A DNA stretch of 64,000 nucleotides from Prevotella sp. Its GTDB lineage: Bacteria > Bacteroidota > Bacteroidia > Bacteroidales > Bacteroidaceae. The stretch lies in assembly GCA_017847725.1 (NCBI GenBank), contig JAGAXW010000010.1, forward strand, positions 124,001-188,000. The letters are read 5' to 3'. A program made the translations under genes and the position numbers. Under the pieces are notes generated by a model. The model was not told where the DNA came from. It saw only the letters and a program-made list of their open reading frames with translations, and made no database searches. Below, piece after piece: positions 1 through 8,073 of the stretch; the first letter of the stretch is position 1, and each line of letters begins with the position of its first letter.

Positions 1-888
1 CTGGTAGATGAGGTTTGCGTTCAGCGAGTCTATGGCTTCCAACTTGCGTTGCTGTTCGTGTATTACCATGTCCTTGTCACCTTTCAGCTTGTAGAGTTGG
101 ATGAGCATGTCGAAGTAGCCCATGTTGTTCGAGTAGAGGTCCCTTTTGTTAATCAGTCGGAGGGCTTCGTCGTAGTTGCCGTTGAACACCTCCTTGATGG
201 TCTGCATGATGCCATCGTTCTGCTTGTCCTGAAGGTTGTTCTCCCTTTTCAGGATATTGTATTCGTCCAGTATTTGGAAAAACGAGGGTGAGTCGTTCTT
301 GAAGTAGTAGGCCAGCGCTTTCATGGTCTGGGCGTAATTGTAGTGGCTGGGATACTTCTTGCAGTAGGGTAGGATATAGTCCACCAGTCTGATGGCCTCG
401 TCGGGGTGGTTGGAGCTTTCGAGGTTGGCAGCTGCCAGATAGGCGCCTATCAGTCCGATAGTGTCTTTGGGTGACACAGCCTTGATGGCCTTGTCGCTGT
501 AGTAGCGTGACATCTTGTAGTTGCCCCTGTCCTCATAGATGACGGACATCGTGCTGTATATCATGTCGAAATGGCTGTCGCCCTGCTCTTTCATCTCCTC
601 CAACACCTTTTTAGCCAGCTTCAGCGCCTTGTTGTTGCGCCCCATGTTGACTTCGTAGGTCACCTCGTTGATGCGGAAGACATAGTAGCCCTCTCGGCCA
701 CTGCGCTTTTCCATGATGGCCCTTACCTGCTGGTTCAACTGGTAGAACTCCTTTTGTTTGTCGGGCTGGCTGAACAGCTCGTAGTAGCGCTGCATCAGCA
801 GTTGCTCGTCGTCAGTATATGGCTCTTTTGCCTTCAGCGAGGTGGCGAACAGTAGGAGCAGGACGGTGAGCAGGGGGATGGATTTCAT
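1..888 (-). CDS. TPR-like signal-peptide protein, 3' end outside window
   Basis: The frame opens at ATG 886-888 and runs without a stop for 296 codons to the window edge, so the C-terminus is missing. The N-terminus (KSIPLLTVLLLLFATSLKA) is a signal peptide or membrane anchor. The remainder is helical, with tetratricopeptide-like spacing of Tyr, Ala and Leu residues and repeated pairs such as NKALKLAKKVLEEM and HPDEAIRLVDYILPY. In Prevotella such N-terminal TPR regions often belong to hybrid or DNA-binding sensor proteins, but no kinase or HTH part is visible here, so that role is a guess. It starts 4 bp after the end of lgt and is probably the last gene of the ychF-lgt unit. Confidence 0.75.
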   Translation of the reverse strand, partial: MKSIPLLTVLLLLFATSLKAKEPYTDDEQLLMQRYYELFSQPDKQKEFYQLNQQVRAIMEKRSGREGYYVFRINEVTYEVNMGRNNKALKLAKKVLEEMKEQGDSHFDMIYSTMSVIYEDRGNYKMSRYYSDKAIKAVSPKDTIGLIGAYLAAANLESSNHPDEAIRLVDYILPYCKKYPSHYNYAQTMKALAYYFKNDSPSFFQILDEYNILKRENNLQDKQNDGIMQTIKEVFNGNYDEALRLINKRDLYSNNMGYFDMLIQLYKLKGDKDMVIHEQQRKLEAIDSLNANLIYQ

Positions 889-892
889 AGGC

Positions 893-1732
893 TTATAGTT
901 TTTGTTTGCGGTTCATGCACACCCATCCGACGATGATGAAGGGGATGGAGAGTATCTGTCCCATATCCAGCGGCAGCGAGGCTTCGAAGGCCTCTTGTAC
1001 CTCCTTGGTATATTCGATGAAGAAGCGGAACGTGAAGATGTACGTCAGGCAGAATCCGAAGTACCAACCCGTACCCACCTGCGGACTTCTGGCCGATGAC
1101 TGCTGGCTGTTGGTGCTTTTCTTATAGATGGCCCACAGGGTGACGAACAGCAGGGCGTAGGCGATGGCCTCGTAGAGCTGTCCCGGGTGGCGCGGATAGC
1201 TGTCGACGCGCTCGAAGATGAATGCCCAGGGCACGTCGGTCACCTTGCCGATAATCTCCGAGTTCATCAGGTTGCCCAGTCGGATGAAGCAGGCCGTGGT
1301 ACCTGTGGCGATAGCGATGTTGTCGAGCACGCGCCAGATGTTGAGCCGCGTCTTGCGCACATACAGCCACAGGGCGATGATGAGGCCCAGCGTGCCTCCG
1401 TGCGAGGCCAATCCCTCGAAGCCCGTAAACTTCCAGCCACCATCGGGCAGGATATGGATGGGCAATACCATCTCCACCACACCCTGCCAGCTGCTCAGGA
1501 AGTAGTCGGGCTGGTAGAACAGGCAGTGGCCCAGGCGGGCGCCCACCAGAATGCCTACGAAGCAGTAGACGAAGAGCGGGTCGAACAGTTCGTCCTTGAT
1601 GTGCTGTTCCTTATAGAGCCGTTTCACCACCAGGTAGGCCAGCGCCAGTCCGACGAGCCAGCACAACGAGTACCAACGGAAGGGTCCGATGGTCAGCGAC
1701 GGATTCCAGAGTATGTATAGTTGAAGGTTCAT
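893..1732 (-). CDS. lgt: Prolipoprotein diacylglyceryl transferase
   Basis: Lgt moves a diacylglyceryl group from phosphatidylglycerol to the lipobox cysteine of prolipoproteins in the inner membrane. The 279-residue protein has about seven hydrophobic segments and the family signature [14 protein letters not shown] near residue 150, with the conserved Arg, Gly, Asn and Glu. It also has HGGTLG (near residue 110) and the HPGQLYEA segment (near 185). Length and topology fit the family. It lies 28 bp downstream of ychF on the same strand and is followed within 4 bp by a TPR protein, so the three are likely cotranscribed. The start codon sits in a short direct duplication (GGTTCATAGTT twice, 1731-1755) with no obvious function. 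Confidence 0.95.
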   Translation of the reverse strand: MNLQLYILWNPSLTIGPFRWYSLCWLVGLALAYLVVKRLYKEQHIKDELFDPLFVYCFVGILVGARLGHCLFYQPDYFLSSWQGVVEMVLPIHILPDGGWKFTGFEGLASHGGTLGLIIALWLYVRKTRLNIWRVLDNIAIATGTTACFIRLGNLMNSEIIGKVTDVPWAFIFERVDSYPRHPGQLYEAIAYALLFVTLWAIYKKSTNSQQSSARSPQVGTGWYFGFCLTYIFTFRFFIEYTKEVQEAFEASLPLDMGQILSIPFIIVGWVCMNRKQKL

Positions 1733-1760
1733 AGTTCGGGGTTCATAGTTTTATGTTGAT

Positions 1761-2861
1761 TTATACGTTGAAGCGGAAGTGCATGATGTCGCCGTCCTGC
1801 ACCACGTAGTCCTTGCCCTCGATGCCCATCTTGCCCGCCTCGCGGACGGCAGCCTCAGAGCCGTAGTGGATATAGTCGTCATACTTGATGACCTCGGCAC
1901 GGATGAATCCCTTCTCAAAGTCGGTGTGGATGACGCCGGCACACTGCGGAGCCTTCCAGCCCTTCTTGTAGGTCCAGGCCTTTACCTCCATTTCGCCGGC
2001 CGTGATGAAGGTCTCCAGGTTCAGCAGGGCATATGCCTTCTTGATGAGGCGGTTCACGCCGCTCTCCTCCAGCCCCAGTTCCTCGAGGAACAGCTGCTTG
2101 TCCTCATACGACTCCAGCTCGGCGATGTCCTCCTCCGTCTTGGCGGCGATGACCATCGACTCGGCCTCCTCCTCCTGGGCCAGCGCCTCTACCTTGCGGG
2201 TGAAGTCGTTGCCCTCCTTGGCGTCCTGTTCGCCCACGTTGCACACGTAGAGCACGGGCTTGGCCGTCAGCAGGAATAGGTTGCGGGCACAGTCCTGTTC
2301 CTCCTTGCTCTCGAAGTCTACGATGCGGGCGTTCTTGCCCTGCTCCAGCACCTCCTTATAGGCCTTGAGCACCGTCACCTCCACCTTGGCCTCCTTGTTG
2401 CCGGCGGCAGCGGCCTTCTCTGTCTTGGCCAGTCGGCTGTCGATGGTCTCCAGGTCTTTCAGCTGCAGCTCGGTGTCGATGATTTCCTTGTCGCGTATGG
2501 GGTCGATGGTGCCGTCCACGTGCGTGATGTTCTCGTCCTCAAAGCAGCGCAGTACGTGGATGATGGCATCCGTCTCGCGGATGTTGCCCAGAAACTTGTT
2601 GCCCAGTCCCTCGCCCTTCGAGGCGCCTTTCACCAGTCCTGCGATATCGACTATTTCGCACGTGGCGGGCACGATGCGTCCCGGGTGCACCAGTTCGGCC
2701 AACTTGGTCAGTCGCTCGTCGGGTACGGTGATGACGCCCACGTTGGGCTCTATCGTGCAGAATGGGAAGTTGGCTGCCTGCGCCTTGGCGCTCGACAGGC
2801 AGTTGAATAATGTAGACTTACCCACGTTGGGCAGTCCTACTATACCACATTTTAATGACAT
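1761..2861 (-). CDS. ychF: Redox-regulated ATPase / Obg-family protein YchF
   Basis: The 366-residue protein has the P-loop GLPNVGKST near residue 9, an NFPFCTIEPNVG switch region near 32, a DIAGLVKGASKGEGLGN G3 region near 70, and a C-terminal TGS-like domain ending HFRFNV. YchF (OLA1) prefers ATP over GTP in characterised members because the G4 motif departs from NKxD, and it is linked to ribosomes and oxidative stress. The start is the only ATG before the P-loop. Promoter elements (TTTG, 20 bp, TAACTTCG) lie just upstream at 2889-2920. It heads the ychF-lgt-TPR run. Confidence 0.95.
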   Translation of the reverse strand: MSLKCGIVGLPNVGKSTLFNCLSSAKAQAANFPFCTIEPNVGVITVPDERLTKLAELVHPGRIVPATCEIVDIAGLVKGASKGEGLGNKFLGNIRETDAIIHVLRCFEDENITHVDGTIDPIRDKEIIDTELQLKDLETIDSRLAKTEKAAAAGNKEAKVEVTVLKAYKEVLEQGKNARIVDFESKEEQDCARNLFLLTAKPVLYVCNVGEQDAKEGNDFTRKVEALAQEEEAESMVIAAKTEEDIAELESYEDKQLFLEELGLEESGVNRLIKKAYALLNLETFITAGEMEVKAWTYKKGWKAPQCAGVIHTDFEKGFIRAEVIKYDDYIHYGSEAAVREAGKMGIEGKDYVVQDGDIMHFRFNV

Positions 2862-2888
2862 TTTCTATAAGCGTTTATTATTTGGCTG

Positions 2889-2920
2889 CGAAGTTACTAA
2901 TAAAATGGCGAACAGCCAAA
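2889..2920 (-). promoter_or_regulatory. Promoter of ychF
   Basis: On the minus strand, TTTG (2917-2920) is followed after 20 bp by TAACTTCG (2889-2896). This matches the Bacteroidota -33/-7 pattern with one change in the -7 box, 28 bp before the ychF ATG. Confidence 0.7.
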
Positions 2921-2972
2921 TTTCTGCCCCCTTTTATCTTTTTTATACACTCTTAGAGCAGTTGATAGAATT

Positions 2973-3010
2973 CACACGTATCCTACTGGTGATACAGCGA
3001 GATACGTGTG
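2973..3010. repeat. 10-bp perfect inverted repeat between rubredoxin gene and ychF
   Basis: CACACGTATC (2973-2982) and GATACGTGTG (3001-3010) are perfect inverted repeats around an 18-bp loop. It lies about 50 bp past the rubredoxin stop. It may end or protect that transcript, but no T-run follows on the minus strand, so a classical terminator is not supported. Confidence 0.5.
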
Positions 3011-3062
3011 GATGTGAAGTTGTGATTCCTTACGCGGAATCTTCAGTTTGTTGCGGGTGCGC

Positions 3063-3224
3063 TTACTCCTCTACAGAGAAGTCGTCCTTGCCAACGCCGC
3101 AGATGGGGCATACCCAGTCTTCGGGGATGTCTTCAAAGGCGGTGCCGGGAGCGATGCCGCTGTCGGGGTCGCCTACTTCGGGGTCATACACGTAACCACA
3201 GGTGTTGCAGATGTACTTTTTCAT
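3063..3224 (-). CDS. Rubredoxin
   Basis: This small gene encodes 53 residues. Two CxxCG knuckles bind the single iron: C6-N-T-C9-G and C39-P-I-C42-G. Typical flanking residues are present ([25 protein letters not shown]), and length and spacing are exactly those of classical rubredoxins. It acts as a cytoplasmic one-electron carrier, in anaerobes often for oxygen or peroxide detoxification. It begins 24 bp after the glycosyltransferase gene and has no promoter motif of its own, so it is probably the last gene of the DUF4254-glycosyltransferase unit, although the functions look unrelated. Confidence 0.95.
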   Translation of the reverse strand: MKKYICNTCGYVYDPEVGDPDSGIAPGTAFEDIPEDWVCPICGVGKDDFSVEE

Positions 3225-3248
3225 AATTCAAAGATGTTTGTTTAGTTA

Positions 3249-4298
3249 TTATTTGGGGTTTGATAGTATGTGCTCAATCTTCTCGACGATGGTCTCCGGG
3301 GCGATGCCGTGCAGGCAGGCCCAGTCGCCTCGCATGCATGGCTTCTGGCCGTAGATGCTGCATGGGCGGCAGTCGAGGGGCATTTGCACGGCGTTCTCTA
3401 CAGACTGTCCCCAGCCCATGAATCCTGCGTAGGGGTGGGTGGCACCCCAGATGCTGACAACGGGCGTAGCCGTGAGCGAGGCCAGGTGCATGTTACTGGA
3501 GTCCATCGACACCATGACGCTGAGGTGGCTCATGAGGATGAGCTCCTGCCTGAGCGAGGTGAGATGGCTGTTGATGCTGATGCACTGCGGGTGCTGCTCG
3601 CACCACTGGCCAAAGTAGTGCTCCTCCTGCTCACCCCGTCCGAAGAGGTAGATGCGGATGTCGGGGTGGCTCTCGATGAGCTGTTCGACCACCTGGTGCA
3701 TCAGTTGCGGTGGATAGGTCTTACCCTCATGGGCCGCAAAGGGGGCTATGCCGATGCGCAGGGCGCCGTCGTGCTGCATGTCGGCAGGCAGTTGTGTTAT
3801 GTTGCCCTTGCCGTCGCCGAAGATGCTGCGGAAGTGCATCTCTACGGGGTAGCCCAGTTTGGCAAACACGTCGACGTAGTTCTGGAAGGAGGTGGGCTGT
3901 TGCACCAGTTGCTTGTGGTTGGTGGCCGTGATGCGTCGGCGACCCTTGCGGTGCTTGTTGATGTGAGCCACGCGGTAGTGGCCTAACTGGAATCGCATGC
4001 GCAGGTATTCCGAGCGCAGCACGTTGTGCAGGTCGGCCACGGCCGTAAACTGCTTGGCAGCCAGACGGCGGTAGAGGGCGTTGAGGCCCTTGATGCCTTT
4101 GTACTCGTGCTTCAGGTCGGCAGCCATGAAGCCCACGTTGGGCGCAAGGCCTTCGAACAGCGGCTGCGCGAAGGCACGGCTCAGCACCGTGATGCGGATG
4201 TCGGGATACTGGCGGGCCAGCGAATAGACGACGGGCACCACCATGGCGACGTCGCCCATGGCCGAGAAGCGGATGACGAGTAGATGCTCTTTTTTCAC
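3249..4298 (-). CDS. Glycosyltransferase family 9 (heptosyltransferase-like)
   Basis: The 349-residue protein opens with LLVIRFSAMGDVAMVVPV, the N-terminal Rossmann loop of GT9 ADP-heptose:LPS heptosyltransferases. Its C-terminal half carries IGIAPFAAHEGKTYP, the VSMDSSNMHLASLTATPVVS donor-binding segment and a GATHPY motif. The family transfers heptose or related sugars to the LPS core at the cytoplasmic face. It lies 3 bp after the DUF4254 gene, a pairing common in Bacteroidales, which suggests a shared role in LOS core assembly. Donor and acceptor cannot be told from sequence. Confidence 0.88.
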   Translation of the reverse strand: MKKEHLLVIRFSAMGDVAMVVPVVYSLARQYPDIRITVLSRAFAQPLFEGLAPNVGFMAADLKHEYKGIKGLNALYRRLAAKQFTAVADLHNVLRSEYLRMRFQLGHYRVAHINKHRKGRRRITATNHKQLVQQPTSFQNYVDVFAKLGYPVEMHFRSIFGDGKGNITQLPADMQHDGALRIGIAPFAAHEGKTYPPQLMHQVVEQLIESHPDIRIYLFGRGEQEEHYFGQWCEQHPQCISINSHLTSLRQELILMSHLSVMVSMDSSNMHLASLTATPVVSIWGATHPYAGFMGWGQSVENAVQMPLDCRPCSIYGQKPCMRGDWACLHGIAPETIVEKIEHILSNPK

Positions 4299-4301
4299 CA
4301 G

Positions 4302-4904
4302 TTATTTCTTATACAGTATAGGATTGGTGGCAGGGTCGTTGTACATCTTCATCTGGCGGTACACCTTCATGTACTTGCGGCCTGCCTCGATGTCGTCGAG
4401 CAGTTGGTTGATGGCCGTTGAGAGATCTCTCTGCTGCTCCAGCAGCACGTCAAGCTTGGCCTGGCAGCGTGCGATGTGGTTGGCGTCGGCGTCGTTGCGC
4501 TCGGTCTGTTCCTGCATGTGCCATATCTTCAGCGCCAGGATGCTCAGCCGGTCTATGGCCCATGCGGGGCTTTCCGTGTTGATGCGCGCGTCGGGCAGTG
4601 GCTTCACGCTGCCGTATACGTGGCGGAAGTAGCTGTCCATCCGCTCCACCAGGTCCGTGCGGTCTTGGTTAGAGTGGTCGATGCGCCGTTTCAGGGCCAG
4701 TGCCTCGAGGGGGTCTATCTTCGGGTCGCGTATCAGGTCCTCGAGGTGCCACTGCACGGTGTCTATCCAACACTTCAGGTATAGCTGCTGCTCGATGGTG
4801 TCGATAGGATACGGGTTCTTGATGGGCGTGTCCACCTGGTCGGTCAGATGATAGTCACGTATCGCCTGACGGAAGATTTCGTTAGCCTTTTCTGTGAATG
4901 ACAT
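4302..4904 (-). CDS. DUF4254 family protein
   Basis: The 200-residue, wholly helical and charged protein has no signal peptide. It matches the Bacteroidota DUF4254 family as I know it: NPYPIDTIEQQLYLKCWIDT near residue 28, a central RRIDHSNQDRTDLVE segment, and a long C-terminal helix. The function is unknown. In related genomes it sits next to a GT9 glycosyltransferase, as here with a 3-bp gap, so a role in LOS or surface-glycan synthesis is an inference from position. A good promoter (4930-4960) lies upstream and probably drives this gene, the glycosyltransferase and rubredoxin. Confidence 0.8.
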   Translation of the reverse strand: MSFTEKANEIFRQAIRDYHLTDQVDTPIKNPYPIDTIEQQLYLKCWIDTVQWHLEDLIRDPKIDPLEALALKRRIDHSNQDRTDLVERMDSYFRHVYGSVKPLPDARINTESPAWAIDRLSILALKIWHMQEQTERNDADANHIARCQAKLDVLLEQQRDLSTAINQLLDDIEAGRKYMKVYRQMKMYNDPATNPILYKK

Positions 4905-4929
4905 AATGCATTATTGTAATTTCTGCAGG

Positions 4930-4960
4930 CAAAGATACGAAGAATTTCCAAGATTCCAAA
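4930..4960 (-). promoter_or_regulatory. Promoter of the DUF4254-glycosyltransferase-rubredoxin unit
   Basis: On the minus strand, TTTG (4957-4960), a 19-bp spacer and TATCTTTG (4930-4937) match the Bacteroidota sigma consensus, 25 bp upstream of the ATG. Confidence 0.75.
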
Positions 4961-5056
4961 TAAAAATGGGGAAGAAATACGTATAGTGCCCTCGATTCGA
5001 CTCTACAAGCACTTTGAATCATGCGCATGAATGAAATGAGGGGTGATTTTCCCATA

Positions 5057-6910
5057 TTATTTTTTCTTCCTGGGTTTGCGCATGGCCCACCCTTCTTCGC
5101 TGAAGTCGGGCACCTCGCCCTTGAGTTTCATACCCTTGGGATTGAGGAACTGCATCCACTCGTCTTTCTTGTAGCTGCGGGCGCTTCTGTCGGGCTTGGC
5201 GGTCTTAGTGTCATTTTTGGTTCTTTTGGGCTTGGCGCTTTTTCCATGACCACCTTCGGCGGCATCGTTGCAGCGCACGTCGCGCCCTTTGTATTTCTGT
5301 CCGTCGACGTATTTCATCACGCGCTCGGCCTCGTCTTCGGGCACTTCGAAATAGGACATCGTGGTGAGCAGGTCGATATGGCCTACCTCCACGTGCCCGC
5401 GTACGTTCTTGTTAAGAAACTGCATCAGTTCGCCGGGGTAGAAGCCGTCTTTCTTGCCGAGGTTGATGAAGAGCTTGCGGTAGCCCTCGCTGGTGGGTGT
5501 GGCCGTTTTGCGGCCTCGAGCCTCTTCCTTCTTCCTTCTTCCTTCTTCCTTGCCCTTCACCTCGGAAATCTCGGGGGCGTCGGCATAGTAGGCCAGGAAC
5601 CTGCCGAACTCGAGTGTGACAATCTTCTTGATGAGGTCGTCTTTGTCGATGTATTCGAAGTAGCGGCTGATGTCCTGCATGAAGGGGGCTATCTGCACCT
5701 CGTCGACATCGGCCTTGACTATCTGGTCCATCACCTTATAGAGCTGCTTCTTGCAGATTTCCTCAGCTGTGGGGATGGTGCCGCGCTCGAACTGCTTGCC
5801 GATTTCCTTCTCGATGTTGCGGATTTTGTTCTTCTCCCGGCTGTGTACGATGCAGATGCTGGTGCCCTTCTTGCCGGCGCGGCCCGTGCGGCCCGAGCGG
5901 TGGGTGTAGTTCTCGATGTCGTCGGGCAGTCCGTAGTTGATGACGTGCGTCAGGTCGTCGACGTCGAGGCCTCGCGCCGCCACGTCGGTGGCCACCAGCA
6001 GCTGTACGGTGTGCTGGCGGAACTTCTGCATGGTCAGGTCGCGCTGCTGCTGGCTGAGGTCGCCGTGCAGCGACTCGGCGTTGTAGCCGTCGCGTATCAG
6101 CTTGTCGGCCACCTCCTGTGTCTCTATCTTCGTGCGGCAGAAGATGATGGCGAAGATGCGCGGATAGTAGTCTACCAGCCGTTTCAGGGCCAGGTACTTG
6201 TCCTTGGCATTCACCATGTAGTAGATGTGGTTGACATGCTCGGCTCCTTCGTTGCGCGAGCCTACCACGATTTCCTGCGGGTCGTGCAGGTAGCCCTTGG
6301 CAATGCGCTCTATGTCGCGGCTCATGGTGGCCGAAAAGAGCAGCGTGTTGCGGTCGTCGGGCACCTGGCTCAGTATCTCGTCAATGCTCTCCTGGAATCC
6401 CATGTTGAGCATCTCGTCGGCCTCGTCGAGTACCACGTTGTGCACGTCGTCCAGCCGGGCCACGCCACGCTTCATGAGGTCGATGAGGCGTCCGGGTGTG
6501 GCCACGATTACCTGTACACCCTTGCGCAGCGAACGTATCTGCCCTTCTATCGAGGCTCCGCCATAGACGGCCTCGATGTGTATGCCGTCCAGGTATTTGC
6601 TGAAGTCGCGCAAGTCGTCGGCTATCTGTAGGCAGAGCTCACGGGTGGGTGCGAGGATGAGTGCCAGTGGCAGTCCTCTCCCTATCTCGCCCATCTGCGG
6701 GCGCGGCATGTCAGCTATGCGCTGCAGCACGGGTATGCCGAAGGCGGCCGTCTTGCCGGTGCCGGTCTGTGCCAGTGCTATTACGTCGTTTCTGTTGTCC
6801 AGCAGATAGGGTATTACCTCTTCCTGTACAGGCATGGGCTGTACGAATCCCATTTCTTCGATGGCCTTGCGAATCCCTTCGCTGACCCCCAGTTCTTCAA
6901 ATGTCTTCAA
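5057..6910 (-). CDS. deaD: DEAD-box RNA helicase with DbpA-like RNA-binding domain
   Basis: The 617-residue ATP-dependent RNA helicase shows a complete motif set: Q-motif region (GFVQPMPVQEE), AQTGTGKT, PTRELCLQI, TPGRLIDL, DEADEM, SATMS, ATDVAARGLDV and HRSGRTGRAG. Residues about 470-545 form a DbpA/CsdA-type RNA-binding domain (YRKLFINLGKKDGFYPGELM), followed by a basic tail ending RKPRKKK. Members act in ribosome assembly, mRNA decay and cold adaptation. The linker around residues 453-463 (GKEEGRRKKEEARG) is encoded by a 7-bp tandem repeat at 5521-5548, so a change of one unit would remove the RNA-binding domain. The frame is open in this copy. No clear promoter was seen in the 40 bp after the WbqC gene. 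Confidence 0.93.
   Translation of the reverse strand: MKTFEELGVSEGIRKAIEEMGFVQPMPVQEEVIPYLLDNRNDVIALAQTGTGKTAAFGIPVLQRIADMPRPQMGEIGRGLPLALILAPTRELCLQIADDLRDFSKYLDGIHIEAVYGGASIEGQIRSLRKGVQVIVATPGRLIDLMKRGVARLDDVHNVVLDEADEMLNMGFQESIDEILSQVPDDRNTLLFSATMSRDIERIAKGYLHDPQEIVVGSRNEGAEHVNHIYYMVNAKDKYLALKRLVDYYPRIFAIIFCRTKIETQEVADKLIRDGYNAESLHGDLSQQQRDLTMQKFRQHTVQLLVATDVAARGLDVDDLTHVINYGLPDDIENYTHRSGRTGRAGKKGTSICIVHSREKNKIRNIEKEIGKQFERGTIPTAEEICKKQLYKVMDQIVKADVDEVQIAPFMQDISRYFEYIDKDDLIKKIVTLEFGRFLAYYADAPEISEVKGKEEGRRKKEEARGRKTATPTSEGYRKLFINLGKKDGFYPGELMQFLNKNVRGHVEVGHIDLLTTMSYFEVPEDEAERVMKYVDGQKYKGRDVRCNDAAEGGHGKSAKPKRTKNDTKTAKPDRSARSYKKDEWMQFLNPKGMKLKGEVPDFSEEGWAMRKPRKKK
5521..5548. repeat. Heptanucleotide tandem repeat inside deaD
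   Basis: One CCTCTTC unit (5521-5527) is followed by three perfect CTTCTTC units (5528-5548) and a degenerate CTTGCCC. Seven is not a multiple of three, so the repeat encodes the charged linker in successive frames, and gain or loss of a unit shifts the helicase frame before its C-terminal domain. Confidence 0.85.
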
Positions 6911-6950
6911 AATTTGTTTCTTGTTATGTTTGTAAATATATGATGTTTCA

Positions 6951-7568
6951 CTACAAGTAGTAGATGGCCTCGGGTCCCATGTTGAACAGCAGGTCGAGTA
7001 TCGACAGATTGGGCTGGAAGCCCAGTTTGCTGCCGAACACCTGCCAGTAGCGGCGCGGCTCGAAGTCGGGGTCCTGCTGCGGGTGCTTGGCGCTGATGAC
7101 GGCTCGGTAGTCGGCGACGGGTGGCGTGACGGCTGCCGGGGCGACGAATGCTTCCGTATAGTCGACCGTGGGCTCTATGTCTATCAGCTGGCAGAGGGTC
7201 TGTCGGATGTCCTCATTGTACTCGGTCAGATACCGATAGCGCTTTTCGTAGAATGGCCGGATGTCGTCGGCATAATACTCGAAGAAAGGACTTTCGCTGT
7301 AGGCACTCTGCAGTGCGTTCCAGTGCACGCGGCGCCACTGGTTGTGGTCGCTGATGCGCACGTCGCACACCTCACACTTCTGGCCCGTTGTCTCTACGGG
7401 GACGGTTAGTGCCTGCAGTCCGTTGGCCGTTGCGATGACGCAGCGGTTGCGGAACGTCTGCTTCTGATAGGAGTCGTGCTGCTCTATCAGTATATGGTCG
7501 TAGCGGTGCAGCTTCTGATACCACTGTATGGGGCCGAAGTAGGTGGTCTGTAGCAGTGCCGTGGTCAT
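6951..7568 (-). CDS. WbqC family protein
   Basis: The 205-residue protein starts MTTALLQTTYFGPIQWY, the WbqC opening, and contains the conserved QKQTFRNRCVIATANG and VHWNALQSAYSESPFFEYY segments. WbqC proteins occur in O-antigen and surface-glycan loci and are suspected to act in sugar or aminoacyl transfer, but no activity is established. I chose the ATG at 7566-7568 because the longer upstream reading is the reverse frame of the neighbouring gene; the ATG overlaps the TGA of that gene (ATGA), implying translational coupling. It is the last gene of the dapB-lepB unit. Confidence 0.85.
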   Translation of the reverse strand: MTTALLQTTYFGPIQWYQKLHRYDHILIEQHDSYQKQTFRNRCVIATANGLQALTVPVETTGQKCEVCDVRISDHNQWRRVHWNALQSAYSESPFFEYYADDIRPFYEKRYRYLTEYNEDIRQTLCQLIDIEPTVDYTEAFVAPAAVTPPVADYRAVISAKHPQQDPDFEPRRYWQVFGSKLGFQPNLSILDLLFNMGPEAIYYL

Positions 7569-8065
7569 GGTGTGTTTCTGCTTTTCGTGTGATACAGTAC
7601 GTCGACCACCTGTCCGATGATGGCCTTCTCGGGTATCAGCCCGAGGTGGCGTGAGTCGACGGGATTGGTCTTGTTGATGGCTTCGAGCCAATAATAATCC
7701 ATTGTGGAGCAGTTGACGAGCCCCGGCACGATGATGGTGTTGCCGGCCGTGCTGACGGTGTCGCCCGGAGTGGCTGCGCAACGGGCTATGAACAAGCCCG
7801 GTATGGAGTCGCCAGGAAGGGAGAACAGCACAACGTCGCCGCGCTTCACGGGCTGTTTCAGCAGTCGGCTGTAGGGCAGAAGTCCCCTGCCCTCTATGCG
7901 CAGTCCGTAGCTGCAGCGGTTCACCAGCAGCAGGTCGCCGTCCTGGTAGAGTGGGGCAAGGGCGTCGCCCGTCACGCGATGTGTTGACACGACCAAGGTA
8001 CGCACAGCCAGCATCAGCACCATTGCTGATGCGACGGGTATGACGTACTTCAGCCAGTCGCTCAT
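7565..8065 (-). CDS. Signal peptidase I-like paralogue lacking the catalytic dyad
   Basis: The 166-residue protein has one N-terminal membrane segment (residues 6-24) and an S26 fold: GDALAPLYQDGDLLLVN (box B region), IARCAATPGDTV (box D region) and NPVDSRHLGLIPEKAIIG (box E). Aligned with E. coli LepB (SGSMMPTLLIGD; IKRAVGLPGD), the nucleophile Ser is Ala and the general-base Lys is Ala, so it should be inactive as a peptidase. It follows the active lepB after 8 bp. A regulatory or structural role beside LepB is possible but unproven. The start MSDWLKYV was chosen because it gives the membrane segment directly and follows lepB closely. Confidence 0.8.
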   Translation of the reverse strand: MSDWLKYVIPVASAMVLMLAVRTLVVSTHRVTGDALAPLYQDGDLLLVNRCSYGLRIEGRGLLPYSRLLKQPVKRGDVVLFSLPGDSIPGLFIARCAATPGDTVSTAGNTIIVPGLVNCSTMDYYWLEAINKTNPVDSRHLGLIPEKAIIGQVVDVLYHTKSRNTP

Positions 8066-8073
8066 GAGAGTGG

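Noticed and set aside
1731..1755. Short direct repeat GGTTCATAGTT around the lgt start as a regulatory site
   Set aside because: Only two 11-bp copies, one of them containing the start codon; chance or a tiny duplication explains it.
5021..6631. Long plus-strand frame (536 codons) opposite the DEAD-box helicase gene
   Set aside because: It is the antisense of a gene with all helicase motifs; its own translation is Val/Leu/His-rich without any domain, as expected for a shadow frame in GC-rich DNA.
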